Position numbers and translations under genes: made by a program. A stretch of 64,000 nt of DNA from PALSA-188 sp963720075 (GTDB taxonomy: Bacteria > Acidobacteriota > Terriglobia > Terriglobales > Acidobacteriaceae), in contig CAVREG010000013.1 in NCBI GenBank assembly GCA_963720075.1, positions 1 to 64,000 on the forward strand, written 5' to 3'. How positions within the stretch are numbered: position 1 is the stretch's first letter; each line of letters begins with the position of its first letter. The notes beneath the pieces were generated by a model, which was not told where the DNA came from, searched no databases, and saw only the letters and a program-made list of their open reading frames with translations. Below, one piece after another: positions 1-8,509 of this stretch.

Positions 1-861
1 CACCTTCCAGAACAATCAGGAAACGAACGCCAGCCTGCGCAAGTATGTCGCGGTCAACCCGCGCCAGGGCGTTTGGTCCCAGGCCATCCGTCAGCAGGTG
101 ATTTCCTCCGATGCCGTGATTCAATACCCCTAGCATTTTGGTTTTGCGTTCCGCCTGCAACTTTTTTGCGAGCTCGTCAGTCCAGCGATAGTTTCCGTTT
201 GTAGTCGCTCCGTGCCCGTCGGTGATCGAATCGCCGAGCACAACAATAGACGCGGAATCTTTGCCTGCATTCACGTCAATGCCGGCAATCCAATACCAAT
301 GTTCCATTGTCTTTGCATTGGGCAAATCCGCCGCTGCGACCATGTCGCCGGAACTAGATAAGACGTAGATCGCGAACCAGGATGCCCGGTCTGTACCTCA
401 GGCGGCGTGTCCAGGTGAAGAGTGATCGCCAGGTCGGAGAGCGGGGCTACGGGATAAGCAACTGGATCAGAAATATATTCGGCGCCCGCGGGAATGATCA
501 CATCATCTCGTCCCGAAAAAGCGAGTGGCTTGTCGGTGGCAATGTCAATTTTCGCTTCGGAAGGAGAAACTGGGCGGGCGATGTGAACCGAAGCTATGTG
601 CAGCGGCATGGTTCCAAAAGCGTTCGACAGATGCACGCGCAAGATTTTTCCGCCAACCGACAAGTGAACAATCTGGCGCACGGTTGCGTCACGCAGATCG
701 TCCGGGCTCAACGCATTGTTTGGCTCGGGGATTTGCTGAGACGAGGCCCATGATCCTACCCAACTCAGGGGAACGGGCTTGGATCTCGCGAATCCCAAGG
801 TCGTGCAGCCTATGCAAACGAGCGCAACGAGGAATATTTTTTGCCGAAGCAAACTGTTCAT
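1..861 (-). pseudogene. SGNH/GDSL hydrolase, frameshifted and cut by the window edge
   Basis: The start at 861 gives a signal-peptide-like N-terminus followed by the beta-sandwich region common to acidobacterial secreted SGNH hydrolases (WVGSWASSQQ near residue 36). That frame stops at 271. In another frame, bases from about 360 down to 1 encode the catalytic domain without interruption, including VVLGDSITDG, whose Ser is the family's nucleophile, and a later GIGGN block. The two frames meet near 352-360, so about one base has been lost. Either the gene is a recent pseudogene or the assembly has an error. The predicted role, ester or carbohydrate deacetylation in the periplasm, comes from the family only. 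The C-terminus lies outside the window. Confidence 0.8.
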
Positions 862-942
862 ATGCACCGGTTGTTCCGCAGAGGTGAATTCGGATATCGT
901 TTTGTTCGCGTCAGCAACAAAATAACACAAGAGGGAAACTCT

Positions 943-2481
943 ATGCCGATGGATGTTCGTCGCCTTTGTCCTGCTTGCCTTTGTTTCTTATTCCTCGCCT
1001 TGGTTTGCGGGGCAGTTGCTCAAAACACTGCGACCAGTTTGTGCGCGCCCGTTACCTTTACCTCCGAGCAGGATCACCAGAACATGATGGATCAGCTTGG
1101 CATTCAGCAACTCCGTCCGGGACCAAGCGGAGATGAGTCGGCTCCCAATCATGCAAATTACGATTCGGCGACTGCGAATCCATTTCCCGATCTGCCTGAC
1201 GCATTAATCATGAACAATGGGCAGAAAGTCACGACGCCGGAAATGTGGTGGAAGCAACGGCGTCCTGAAATTGTGGAAGACATGGAGCGCGAGGTTTATG
1301 GCCGCCGTCCCAAGAATCTGCCTGAAGTGACGTGGACTGTAGCCGTCACCGATAAAGAGAGAGTGGGCTGGATTCCGGTGATTGCAAAAAAACTTGCGGG
1401 ACACGTGGACAATTCCGCGTGCCCGCAGATCAACGTGAATATTTCCATGGTGCTGGTCGTTCCCGCGCAAGCGAAGGGTCCCGTGCCGGTGCTGATGATG
1501 TTTGGCCGCAGCGTGATGCCCGCTCCAGATCAACCAACCGATGAGGAACTCGAGCAGATCAATACAAAGCTGAAGGCATTGCTGGCGGAAGGCGATCCGG
1601 AAATCAAAGCAATTCTTGAGCGGCATCCGGCATATAACCCGGTGGTTGCGCCGCCATTTGTGGGATTCGGTCCCAGGCCTGGGGGACTCATGCCGACCGA
1701 AGAGTTGATTGCTGCCGGATGGGGATACGCCGCGATTGATCCTGCAAGCATTCAAGCCGACAACGGCGCCGGACTCACGCGAGGAATTATCGGCCTGGTA
1801 AATAAAGGCCAGCCTCGCAAGCCTGATGACTGGGGCTCGCTACGCGCCTGGGCATGGGGCGCGGCGCGCGGATTGGATTATCTGGAAACCGATCCAAGCG
1901 TGGATGCCAAACACGTTGGCATTGAAGGCGTTTCGCGTTATGGCAAAGCCGCGCTGGTTACGATGGCATTCGAGTCGAGATTTTATATGGGATTGATCGG
2001 CTCCTCCGGCAAAGGTGGAGCGACGCTCTTGCGGCGCAATTGGGGAGAAGCGGTCGAAAGCCTCGCTGGTACCGGCGAATATCATTGGATGGCGGGGAAC
2101 TTCATAAAATACGCCGCGTCCAAGGCAAAGTTCGGCAGCAAAAACCCCGGCGACCTGCCTGTTGATTCAAACGAGTTGATCGCGTTGTGCGCTCCACGCC
2201 TCGTATTTATTAGTTACGGCATTCCGGAAAAAGGCGACGCCAAATGGCTCGACCATCAGGGCAGCTATATGGCTACCGTGGCCGCCGGCCCTGTGTACAG
2301 GTTGCTGGGCGCGAAAGATATTGGAGTGTCCGAGGATTACCACACCGCGAAAATGCCAGGAGTGAACGTTGGCCTTCTCGATGGCGAACTTGCGTGGCGG
2401 CAGGACGACGGCGGCCACACCGACGCTCCCAACATGAAGTATTTCATTCACTGGGCGGATAAGTTCATGAAGGCTGAATGA
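943..2481 (+). CDS. CE15-type glucuronoyl esterase, secreted
   Basis: A 512-residue alpha/beta hydrolase with an N-terminal signal peptide (hydrophobic stretch after RRLCPACL, ending near AVAQ). The nucleophile elbow GVSRYGK has its Ser at about residue 331, the GxSRxGK pattern of carbohydrate esterase family 15. GGHTDAP supplies the likely catalytic His at about 492. Family members cleave ester links between lignin and 4-O-methyl-glucuronic acid of xylan. The ATG at 943 is chosen because GAGGGAA lies just upstream; an in-frame start at 841 would place a long non-signal extension ahead of the signal peptide. It is divergent from the broken SGNH hydrolase, and the pair suggests plant-polymer degradation. 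Confidence 0.85.
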   Translation: MPMDVRRLCPACLCFLFLALVCGAVAQNTATSLCAPVTFTSEQDHQNMMDQLGIQQLRPGPSGDESAPNHANYDSATANPFPDLPDALIMNNGQKVTTPEMWWKQRRPEIVEDMEREVYGRRPKNLPEVTWTVAVTDKERVGWIPVIAKKLAGHVDNSACPQINVNISMVLVVPAQAKGPVPVLMMFGRSVMPAPDQPTDEELEQINTKLKALLAEGDPEIKAILERHPAYNPVVAPPFVGFGPRPGGLMPTEELIAAGWGYAAIDPASIQADNGAGLTRGIIGLVNKGQPRKPDDWGSLRAWAWGAARGLDYLETDPSVDAKHVGIEGVSRYGKAALVTMAFESRFYMGLIGSSGKGGATLLRRNWGEAVESLAGTGEYHWMAGNFIKYAASKAKFGSKNPGDLPVDSNELIALCAPRLVFISYGIPEKGDAKWLDHQGSYMATVAAGPVYRLLGAKDIGVSEDYHTAKMPGVNVGLLDGELAWRQDDGGHTDAPNMKYFIHWADKFMKAE

Positions 2482-2551
2482 GCTGCCATCGGTCTCCAAT
2501 ACCGTCGGCCAAACATCTATCGAGAAGAATGATGAGGATCGTTTCGCGACG

Positions 2552-2643
2552 CGCTGGCCCATCTTGATCGAGATTTTGATTTCCCTAACATCATAACGAA
2601 CGAGGCTGCCCCACTCGTCGCGATTTTCGACGGGTGGGCGTTC
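2552..2643 (+). repeat. REP unit 1
   Basis: It begins with GCTGGCCCATC and ends in an imperfect palindrome (2609-2638) whose arms are CGTCG and CGACG. It is alignable with the unit at 2780-2870, and the similarity continues into its right flank to about 2690, which matches the leader of the RAYT gene. Confidence 0.85.
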
Positions 2644-2697
2644 ATGCTCTCGAACCCATGTTTATTGATCACATCGAAATTTTGACCGGTGTTGTAC

Positions 2698-2778
2698 AGA
2701 TTTTCTACGATTTTGTTGTATTCACAGAGCATAGCCGTGCTGAAAAGCGCAACTATATGCATCAGAATCCAGTGAAGG
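2698..2778 (+). pseudogene. RAYT transposase 3' remnant (internally deleted copy)
   Basis: About 80 bp matches the intact RAYT gene at 3283-3364 with few mismatches. It still encodes FYDFVVFTEH and NYMHQNPVK, the region with the likely catalytic Tyr. Upstream it joins directly to a RAYT-leader-like stretch after REP unit 1, and downstream it abuts REP unit 2. It therefore reads as an older REP-RAYT cassette whose middle was deleted. Confidence 0.8.
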
Positions 2779-2779
2779 C

Positions 2780-2870
2780 GGGCTGGCCCATCTTTGCAAG
2801 GTTTTGATCTCTTCAACATCATAACTAATGAAGGCTGCCCCACCCGTCGCGATTTTCGACGGGTGGGTAT
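2780..2870 (+). repeat. REP unit 2 (left end of intact RAYT cassette)
   Basis: Starts GGCTGGCCCATCTTTGC and contains the palindrome CCACCCGTCG/CGACGGGTGG at about 2840-2866. An inverted partner lies at 3511-3603, so the two units bracket the intact transposase gene. Confidence 0.87.
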
Positions 2871-2936
2871 TCGTACTCTCAAACCCTTGTTCATTGGTCA
2901 CAACGAGAACTTCGCGGTGCGTGGTAAACATCTCCA

Positions 2937-3491
2937 ATGCCCAAGCGGCTGCATCGCTATTACGGCGACGGATACCTGCACTTCATCACCACAAGCTGTT
3001 ACCAGCGGCGCGCGCTGCTCGGCAAAAAGCAGAATCGAGACTTGTTTCTTCAAGTCCTGGAGCAGGTTCGCCGCCGCTATCGCTTTGCGGTAATCGGATA
3101 CGTGGTTATGCCTGAGCATGTGCATCTGCTGCTGAGCGAACCAGAGCGGGGCAATCCGTCGGTTGTGATGCAGGCGCTCAAACAAGGATTCGCCCGGCGT
3201 CTTCTGCGACAAATGCGAAGCCGCGATCCTCGACAAGGCGACTTATGGAGTCCGGCGTTAGAAGAAGGCCATATCTGGCAGCGTCGGTTCTACGATTTTG
3301 TTGTGTTCACAGAACACAAGCGCGCAGAAAAGCTCAACTATATGCATCAGAATCCAGTGAAGCGCGGACTCGTACTCGAACCACAGCAGTGGGTGTGGAG
3401 CAGTTTTCGCCACTACGAGTATGGGGAGCGGGGAGCGGTCCTAGTCAATGAGCCTCAAAAAGCCGAGCTTCACTTGCGCAAAACCGCCTGA
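2937..3491 (+). CDS. REP-associated tyrosine transposase (RAYT, IS200/Y1-like)
   Basis: A 184-residue protein with the HUH motif in PEHVHLLLSEP (His61 and His63) and the RAYT hallmark NYMHQNPVKRGLV, in which Tyr135 is the probable nucleophile. The family nicks single-stranded DNA at REP palindromes and is thought to spread them. The ATG at 2937 yields a standard-length protein beginning MPKRLHRYYGDG. It lies between REP units in inverted orientation at 2780 and 3511, the normal arrangement. The reading frame is intact, so it may still be active. Confidence 0.93.
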   Translation: MPKRLHRYYGDGYLHFITTSCYQRRALLGKKQNRDLFLQVLEQVRRRYRFAVIGYVVMPEHVHLLLSEPERGNPSVVMQALKQGFARRLLRQMRSRDPRQGDLWSPALEEGHIWQRRFYDFVVFTEHKRAEKLNYMHQNPVKRGLVLEPQQWVWSSFRHYEYGERGAVLVNEPQKAELHLRKTA

Positions 3492-3510
3492 TACTACTGT
3501 TCAGCATGAA

Positions 3511-3603
3511 TCCCCACCCGTCGAAAACCGCGACGAGTGGGGCAGCCTTCATTGGTTATGATGTTGAGGAGATCAAAATCTTGCAAAGATGGGCCAGCCC
3601 GCC
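3511..3603 (-). repeat. REP unit 3 (inverted, right end of RAYT cassette)
   Basis: Reverse-complement copy of unit 2: CCCCACCCGTCG/CGACGAGTGGGGCAG at the left, ending in GATGGGCCAGCCCGCC. It starts 20 bp after the transposase stop. Confidence 0.87.
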
Positions 3604-3728
3604 TGCGTGGCCGTCGCAGCTTCCAGCTGGGAGGGGATTGTGCCAATGATCTCTCTTGCGAAATTTTGCACGCAACACAAGATGGCATCTATTTCTCTCA
3701 CAATCTGCGTCTTTGAAATCATGACCAT

Positions 3729-3935
3729 TTGGGGCGGAGTGGTAGTTGTCCACCTGTTGGTCAGAACGCCACACTGTTCAGGCTTACATCAGCTGTGTGG
3801 CTTTTCGGTGGATTGACTTCTGTCGTTTCTGCAATCGCTGCCCTAATAGTGGATGCTCGCCGGGAAGTGGGGGTCATGTCGCTCGCCGTGGCCGTCATAG
3901 CTTTTATCGTCTGTGGTCTGCCCATGATGGTGTGA
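3729..3935 (+). CDS. Small hydrophobic protein, possibly a 5'-damaged gene
   Basis: A 68-residue frame with two strongly hydrophobic segments (about 20-40 and 48-66) separated by the charged loop DARREVG, resembling a two-helix membrane protein. The overlapping frame at 3589-3816 ends where this one becomes membrane-like, so the original gene may have been longer and suffered a frameshift near 3730-3790. No good ribosome-binding site is visible. It sits between REP units 3 and 4. No function can be assigned, and it could be chance coding. Confidence 0.3.
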   Translation: MGRSGSCPPVGQNATLFRLTSAVWLFGGLTSVVSAIAALIVDARREVGVMSLAVAVIAFIVCGLPMMV

Positions 3936-3951
3936 AGAGGAGGACCTTGGC

Positions 3952-4046
3952 CGGCTGGCCCATCTTTGATGGGGTTTTGATTTTTGTCGTGGATCGTAAG
4001 AGAGAGGCTGCCCCATCCGTCGCGCTTTTCGACGGATGGGAATTCA
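3952..4046 (+). repeat. REP unit 4
   Basis: Begins CGGCTGGCCCATCTTTGAT and ends with the palindrome CCCCATCCGTCG/CGACGGATGGG. It has the same frame as units 1 and 2, but the stem pairs ATCC with GGAT instead of ACCC with GGGT, a compensated change. Confidence 0.85.
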
Positions 4047-4105
4047 TGCCGCCGACTCCGCCGTTTCGTAGGAATCAGAATCTTTCTCTCCGCTGATAGT
4101 TGAAG

Positions 4106-4200
4106 TCCCCATCCTTGCGAAAACCGTGCAAGGATGGGGCAGCCTCAGTCATTTATGCCTTACGGAAAATCCCAACCTCACGACTGGGCCAGCCAGCCCG
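4106..4200 (-). repeat. REP unit 5 (inverted)
   Basis: CCCCATCCTTGC/GCAAGGATGGGGCAGCC followed by GGGCCAGCCAGCCC; the inverted partner of unit 4 with no transposase between them (a 59-bp centre), so unit 4/5 is a geneless REP pair. Its stem sequence differs fully from units 1-3 but remains base-paired. Confidence 0.85.
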
Positions 4201-4303
4201 TGCAGAGGGCCGTTCTGCTTCTGGCGAACCAAAGCACTCGACTTCGGGCTATCGAAACCGGCTTCGGCCACACTTGCGTGACACCTCTAACTCTATATAT
4301 GCC

Positions 4304-4333
4304 TTGACACGTATATGCTATGTGGAGTATATA
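4304..4333 (+). promoter_or_regulatory. Likely sigma70-type promoter of the arsR operon, leaderless transcript
   Basis: TTGACA (4304-4309), an 18-bp spacer and TATATA (4328-4333). The ATG at 4340 is only 6 bp after the -10 box, so transcription would begin at or beside the start codon. The AT-rich spacer overlaps where an autoregulating ArsR protein would be expected to bind. Confidence 0.6.
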
Positions 4334-4339
4334 AAGAGC

Positions 4340-4741
4340 ATGGAATCCGTGTTCGAAATCATTGCGGAACCGAACCGCCGCGCGATACTGAGCCTGCTGG
4401 TCTCGTCACAGCGGTCGGTGGGAGAGATTGAGCGTCGCCTTCGTATGACGCAGCCGGCGGTATCAAAGCATCTGCGAGTACTGCGCGAGGCCGGTTTCGT
4501 GGAATCCTCAGTGGACGCACAGCGCCGTCTTTACCGGCTGAAACCTGAACCACTTCAGGAGCTGGATGCCTGGCTGGCTCAGTTCCGCCGGTTCTGGTCC
4601 GCTCACCTGGACGCCCTCGAACGCCACCTTGCTCGGATGGATAACGATCGGATGGATAGTCATCCATCAACACCAACGAAAAGAAAAACGAGAAAACAAC
4701 GCGGCCCAAACCGCGAACGTCATAAAGGAGAAACGAAATGA
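4340..4741 (+). CDS. ArsR-family transcriptional regulator
   Basis: A 133-residue winged-helix protein. Residues 1-70 carry the ArsR fold, beginning ESVFEIIAEPNRRAILSLL and with recognition helix TQPAVSKHLRVLREAGFV. The C-terminal tail is basic and Lys/Arg-rich. No metal-binding ELCVCDL-type Cys motif is present, so it belongs to the non-metal group that usually controls neighbouring SRPBCC/VOC genes. The ATG at 4340 is preferred because similarity begins there and the promoter ends just upstream. Its last four bases overlap the next start (ATGA), indicating translational coupling. Confidence 0.88.
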   Translation: MESVFEIIAEPNRRAILSLLVSSQRSVGEIERRLRMTQPAVSKHLRVLREAGFVESSVDAQRRLYRLKPEPLQELDAWLAQFRRFWSAHLDALERHLARMDNDRMDSHPSTPTKRKTRKQRGPNRERHKGETK

Positions 4742-5130
4742 AAATCAAACTGACCAGCTTATTCGTAGACGACCAAACCAAGGCCCTACGCTTCTATACC
4801 GAGGTACTGGGCTTTGCCAAGAAAAACGACTTCAGTAACGGCCCATATCGCTGGCTGACCGTCGCCTCGCCCGAGGAGCCGGACGGCACCGAACTTCAGC
4901 TGGCGCTGAACAACAACCCCGCAGCCAAGGCGTATCAGCAGGCATTATTTCAGCAAAACCAGCCCGCGGCCATGTTCTTCACTGACGACATCAAAGGCGA
5001 CTACGAGCGGATCAAGTCCCGCGGCGCCGAGTTCACCATGCCGCCCACCGACGTGACCGCCTCGACGATTGCCATGCTGAACGACACCTGCGGCAACCTC
5101 ATTCAGCTGACCCAGCTGGCACGTTATTAA
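4738..5130 (+). CDS. VOC-family (glyoxalase/bleomycin-resistance-like) protein
   Basis: 130 residues with the paired beta-alpha-beta-beta-beta layout of the vicinal oxygen chelate fold: LTSLFVDDQTKALRFYTEVLGF at the start and a second half ending DTCGNLIQLTQL. The first metal ligand of active glyoxalases (His in the first strand) is not evident, so its chemistry is unclear. The start overlaps the arsR stop by four bases, and GGAG lies upstream at about 4726. It is the middle gene of an ArsR-VOC-SRPBCC operon, a recurrent bacterial grouping linked to small-molecule response. Confidence 0.85.
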   Translation: MKIKLTSLFVDDQTKALRFYTEVLGFAKKNDFSNGPYRWLTVASPEEPDGTELQLALNNNPAAKAYQQALFQQNQPAAMFFTDDIKGDYERIKSRGAEFTMPPTDVTASTIAMLNDTCGNLIQLTQLARY

Positions 5131-5177
5131 GAATCGCCGTTAAGATTAAGGATAAAGAAGTCCGTCAGGAAAAGAAG

Positions 5178-5759
5178 ATGATCGATCGCGAGCAGTACAC
5201 ACCGGGTCCGGGCAGCGGGGCGCGGATACAAAAAGACCGGGGACAAAATGGTGAAGAGAAGTGGACGCTCATTCTCGTCCGAGAACTGCGCCACTCGCCG
5301 GAAAAAGTCTGGCAGGCGCTTACCGATCCAGCGCATCTGCGCGAGTGGGCTCCCTTTGACGCCGATGGCAACCTGGGTAAGGCCGGAACCACGGTGAAGG
5401 TCACCACGGTGGGAGCGCCCATACAGCACGTTACCGAAACAAGAGTGACGCGAGCCGACGCTCCCGAGCTGCTTGAGTACAACTGGGGCCACTTCGATAT
5501 GCGGTGGGAACTCGAAGCAGTTGGCGACGGCACGCGGCTGACATTGTGGACCAACATCGGTCACCGCTTCATCGCAATGGGAGCTGCCGGATGGCACATT
5601 TGTTTCGATGTTCTGGATCGCCTTCTCAGCGGAAATCCCATCGGCCGCATTGCGGGCCCCAAGGCTATGAACTTCGCCGGCTGGAAGCGGCTGCACGCCG
5701 AGTACGCCAAGCAGTTTGGGGTCGAGACGCCCAAGTGGGAGCCTGAGGCGGCTCAATAA
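5178..5759 (+). CDS. SRPBCC/AHSA1-family protein
   Basis: 193 residues. The core ELRHSPEKVWQALTDPAHLREW (residues about 35-56) is the standard start of the Aha1-like START-related fold, and GHFDMRWELEAVGDGTRLTLW is the matching central sheet. Members bind hydrophobic ligands or act with their ArsR partner. It starts 47 bp after the VOC stop, with AGGAAAAGAAG upstream of the ATG, and is probably co-transcribed from the promoter at 4304. The substrate is unknown. Confidence 0.87.
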   Translation: MIDREQYTPGPGSGARIQKDRGQNGEEKWTLILVRELRHSPEKVWQALTDPAHLREWAPFDADGNLGKAGTTVKVTTVGAPIQHVTETRVTRADAPELLEYNWGHFDMRWELEAVGDGTRLTLWTNIGHRFIAMGAAGWHICFDVLDRLLSGNPIGRIAGPKAMNFAGWKRLHAEYAKQFGVETPKWEPEAAQ

Positions 5760-5810
5760 TCGCCGTATAATCCGAGAGCATTAGTCCGATGAGAGTGCGA
5801 GAGCCTCGCA

Positions 5811-6305
5811 ATGTTTGAACAATTGGACGAGCCCCAGAAAAAGCCGCACGTTTCAACTGCGATGACGCTCGGGATACTCGCTGCCTATTTGGGCGGAGCG
5901 TTCGGAGGTTTCTGCCTTTTCATTATTCTCAGCGACAGACCGTTCGGAATCCAAATCGCAACTGCAATTACGTACACGTACTTTGCTTTCTGGTATGTCT
6001 TTTTCCCGACGAGAGGGCTACTCGAAAAATATAGCCTGCGAGACAAGACAGTTCAGCAACAGATTCCGCGCCTGTTCGCCATCCACTGTGCTTTTCTGAT
6101 CTCGATCTTTTTTGGCCAGACCATCTGGTTTGCGATGAAGCCTCATTTATCGAACAATTGGGCTACAGACCGCGGGGCTGGGACTCCGTACGTGTGGGTC
6201 ATGATTGTCTCGTCCATCGCTTTTTTCTTTACGCAGGTCCTGATTTCCCGCAGAATCCTTAGCCGCAGTTTGGATGAAGCGCGCTCCGTTGATCCGGTTA
6301 CGTGA
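5811..6305 (+). CDS. Unrecognised four-helix membrane protein
   Basis: 164 residues with four predicted membrane segments (about 18-41, 48-67, 86-108 and 128-148) and a cytoplasmic, charged C-terminus. I do not recognise a family. It overlaps the following gene by four bases (GTGA), so the two are translationally coupled. The upstream gap from the SRPBCC gene is about 50 bp, so it may extend the arsR operon. Confidence 0.7.
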   Translation: MFEQLDEPQKKPHVSTAMTLGILAAYLGGAFGGFCLFIILSDRPFGIQIATAITYTYFAFWYVFFPTRGLLEKYSLRDKTVQQQIPRLFAIHCAFLISIFFGQTIWFAMKPHLSNNWATDRGAGTPYVWVMIVSSIAFFFTQVLISRRILSRSLDEARSVDPVT

Positions 6306-6886
6306 ACACCATGTCGAAGAACGGTGGCATCATCGGAGTATCCGATCATGGCGGTTGGGCGGTGCTGGTGACGGCGGCGCGTGACGGGACGCTCCTCGAC
6401 CGCCGCCGGGTGGAACTCGTGGGCGAAGGCCTGCCGAAGCTTCCGCACCACAGCGAAGGCCAACGGCTGCCGCTCGATGAGGCCGTTGAGTTAGTAGAGC
6501 GCGTGCGAGTGTCAGCGGAGAAGCACGCGGTGCTTGCTTTAAACGCGGTCACGATGGCGGTGCCGAGCATCCTTGGTGTCGCCCTTCGCAAGTGCCCAGA
6601 GCTTCCACCAACCATTGCCGAGCGAATTAAGGACTACCGCGCGCAGAACAATGCCGACTGGGTGATGTATCGCAAGGCCCTGGCCTCCGCGGCCGAGGCG
6701 CGGAATTGGCCCGTCCACTGGTACGACGCGAAGAGCGTATTGGGTGCGGCGCGCCAGGCGTTGCGTGTAAAGAACCTCGACGCTCACTTCCTCAAGATGC
6801 GGAAAGCCGTCGGGCCGCCCTGGAACCAGGATCACAAGCTCGCAATGGCGGCGGCCATAGTCGCGGCGTCTCCGGTTGTGGGGTAA
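6302..6886 (+). CDS. Conserved-looking hypothetical, possibly RNase H/RuvC-like fold
   Basis: 194 residues starting with GTG at 6302, overlapping the previous stop; an ATG three codons later is an alternative. The N-terminus (GIIGVSDHGGWAVLVTAARDGTLLDRRRVELV) reads as a strand-hairpin-strand with an early Asp, and the C-terminal helix DHKLAMAAAIVA could supply another acidic residue. This resembles RuvC/RNase H-like proteins, but other acidic ligands were not identified, so the fold is inference only. No signal peptide or membrane segment. Confidence 0.65.
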   Translation: MNTMSKNGGIIGVSDHGGWAVLVTAARDGTLLDRRRVELVGEGLPKLPHHSEGQRLPLDEAVELVERVRVSAEKHAVLALNAVTMAVPSILGVALRKCPELPPTIAERIKDYRAQNNADWVMYRKALASAAEARNWPVHWYDAKSVLGAARQALRVKNLDAHFLKMRKAVGPPWNQDHKLAMAAAIVAASPVVG

Positions 6887-7045
6887 ACCGCGCGGCATCG
6901 CCGATACACGGGGACAAATTAATCATGAAGCTGCCACCAACCGCTTGAAAAAAGAGTTGTCACCAGAACACCCGCGGCATCCGGGAAATACCCGATTGCA
7001 CATCATTCCTGCTTTCGTGAGACTGACACAAGGAGGCAAACCACC

Positions 7046-7780
7046 ATGGTGAACACAGTAGTGGATGGAACGTACCGGCAAACCAATTTGACCAACGAGT
7101 CTTCCGCGTATCTGGCCAAGCGCGAGGAGCTTCGCCTCGCCGAAATCGAGCTCATGCGTCAGCGCGAGCGCGTTGCTGGGCTTCGGCGTAACCTTCCTGA
7201 GGGTGCTCCTATTGAGGACTATCAATTTGAGGAGGGTCCACGTGACCTCAACGCTGGAGACGCGCCTGCGCGAACCGTCCGCCTCAGCGAGCTCTTTACC
7301 AAGCCCAATCGCTCGCTCGTCATCTATCACTTCATGTTCGGAAAAAAGCAGACTAAGGCGTGCCCCATGTGCACAGCCTGGCTCGACGGCACCAATGGTG
7401 TCGCCCATCATCTCGCTCAGAATCTTGACTTCGCTGTGGTCGCCGCCGCCGATCTCCCGACTCTGCGCGCCTATGGCCGCGAGCGTGGCTGGGACAAGCT
7501 GAGACTTCTTAGCGCCGGCAGCAACACTTTCAAATACGACCTGGGCAGCGAAAACCGCGAAGGCGGACAGGACTCAACCGTTTCGGTTTTCACGCGCGAC
7601 ACCAAGGGTTCGCTGCATCACTTTTACTCAGCGCATCCCAGGATAGCGACCGACATTCAGGAGCGTGGCATTGATCTTCTCACTCCTATCTGGCACTTCA
7701 TGGACCTCACCCCGCAAGGCCGAGGCAGTTGGTACGCCAGCCTTGCCTATGGCACCAAAGTCCACGCCGCCTCAACCTAG
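7046..7780 (+). CDS. DUF899 thioredoxin-like protein
   Basis: 244 residues with the DUF899 pattern: a charged helix AKREELRLAEIELMRQRERVAGLRR, then RTVRLSELFTKPNRSLVIYHFMFG and a CPMC motif in KACPMCTAWLDG, and the late YGTKVH block. The family has a thioredoxin-like fold and unknown cellular function. AGGAGG at 7031-7036 sits nine bases before the ATG and fixes the start. It is monocistronic in appearance, with about 160 bp upstream. Confidence 0.88.
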   Translation: MVNTVVDGTYRQTNLTNESSAYLAKREELRLAEIELMRQRERVAGLRRNLPEGAPIEDYQFEEGPRDLNAGDAPARTVRLSELFTKPNRSLVIYHFMFGKKQTKACPMCTAWLDGTNGVAHHLAQNLDFAVVAAADLPTLRAYGRERGWDKLRLLSAGSNTFKYDLGSENREGGQDSTVSVFTRDTKGSLHHFYSAHPRIATDIQERGIDLLTPIWHFMDLTPQGRGSWYASLAYGTKVHAAST

Positions 7781-7913
7781 ATTGCTAAGATATGAAAATC
7801 ACCCGTCCGGATTTCGGGAACTTTTTCTTCTATCTTCCGTAACTCTATTGCGGAGAGGCATAGCGGGCACACCCTCGCTGGATTTGAATGCGCCCGTCCC
7901 GAAAGGAAGTCTC

Positions 7914-8495
7914 ATGAACACGAAGCACATGAAGAACAGGTCGCTCTTATTGGTGGCAGGATTTTCTGCTCTCTCGCTGACGGCTTTCGCACTCGCTGCG
8001 TCCACCACGCGCTATCTGCACGCCAGGGTCAGTAATGCGAAGAGCCACGAACTGGTTCGCGTCAACGTTCCTCTTACGCTGGCCGAAAAGGTGATCCCTG
8101 CAATTAACCATGGCCAGCTTCGAGACGGTAAGGTTCAAATCGGCAATTTCAAAGCCGATAACGTGAACATCCACGCCATTCTCGATGCGCTGAAGACCGC
8201 GCCGGAAGGCAATTTTGTGACCGTACAGGAGACCGGCAACGACGTTCGTGTGGCCAAAGAGCGTGGCCAGCTTGTGGTACACGTGGCCGACAAGAATTCC
8301 GGTGAAAATGTTGACGTGACCATTCCCTGGGACGTCGCTGAGGCCCTGATCTCTGACACGAACGAAGACCAGATCAACGTCGAAGCCGCCATCAAAGCAC
8401 TTCAGAATGTCGGCGACACAACTTTGGTGCGGGTGAGCGGCCGCGATGAGAACGTCCACGTTTGGATAGATTCGCGGAACACGGACACGGACTAA
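7914..8495 (+). CDS. Secreted hypothetical protein, paralogue 1 of a tandem pair
   Basis: 193 residues with a clear signal peptide (KNRSLLLVAGFSALSLTAFALAA). The mature part has LVRVNVPLTLAEKVIPAIN, then a repeat-like second block VDVTIPWDVAEALISDT and many VxV strands. GAAAGGAAG before the ATG supports this start over an in-frame start at 7665. The same V-x-V-P-hydrophobic-A pattern recurs in the next gene, 14 bp downstream, so the pair probably arose by duplication. Function unknown; an envelope or secreted location is predicted. Confidence 0.8.
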   Translation: MNTKHMKNRSLLLVAGFSALSLTAFALAASTTRYLHARVSNAKSHELVRVNVPLTLAEKVIPAINHGQLRDGKVQIGNFKADNVNIHAILDALKTAPEGNFVTVQETGNDVRVAKERGQLVVHVADKNSGENVDVTIPWDVAEALISDTNEDQINVEAAIKALQNVGDTTLVRVSGRDENVHVWIDSRNTDTD

Positions 8496-8509
8496 GGAGG
8501 AAGCCTCAC

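Noticed and set aside
2552..4200. Possible CRISPR array from the clustered palindromes
   Set aside because: Units are about 90 bp, occur in both orientations with very unequal spacing and flank a RAYT gene; no cas genes nearby.
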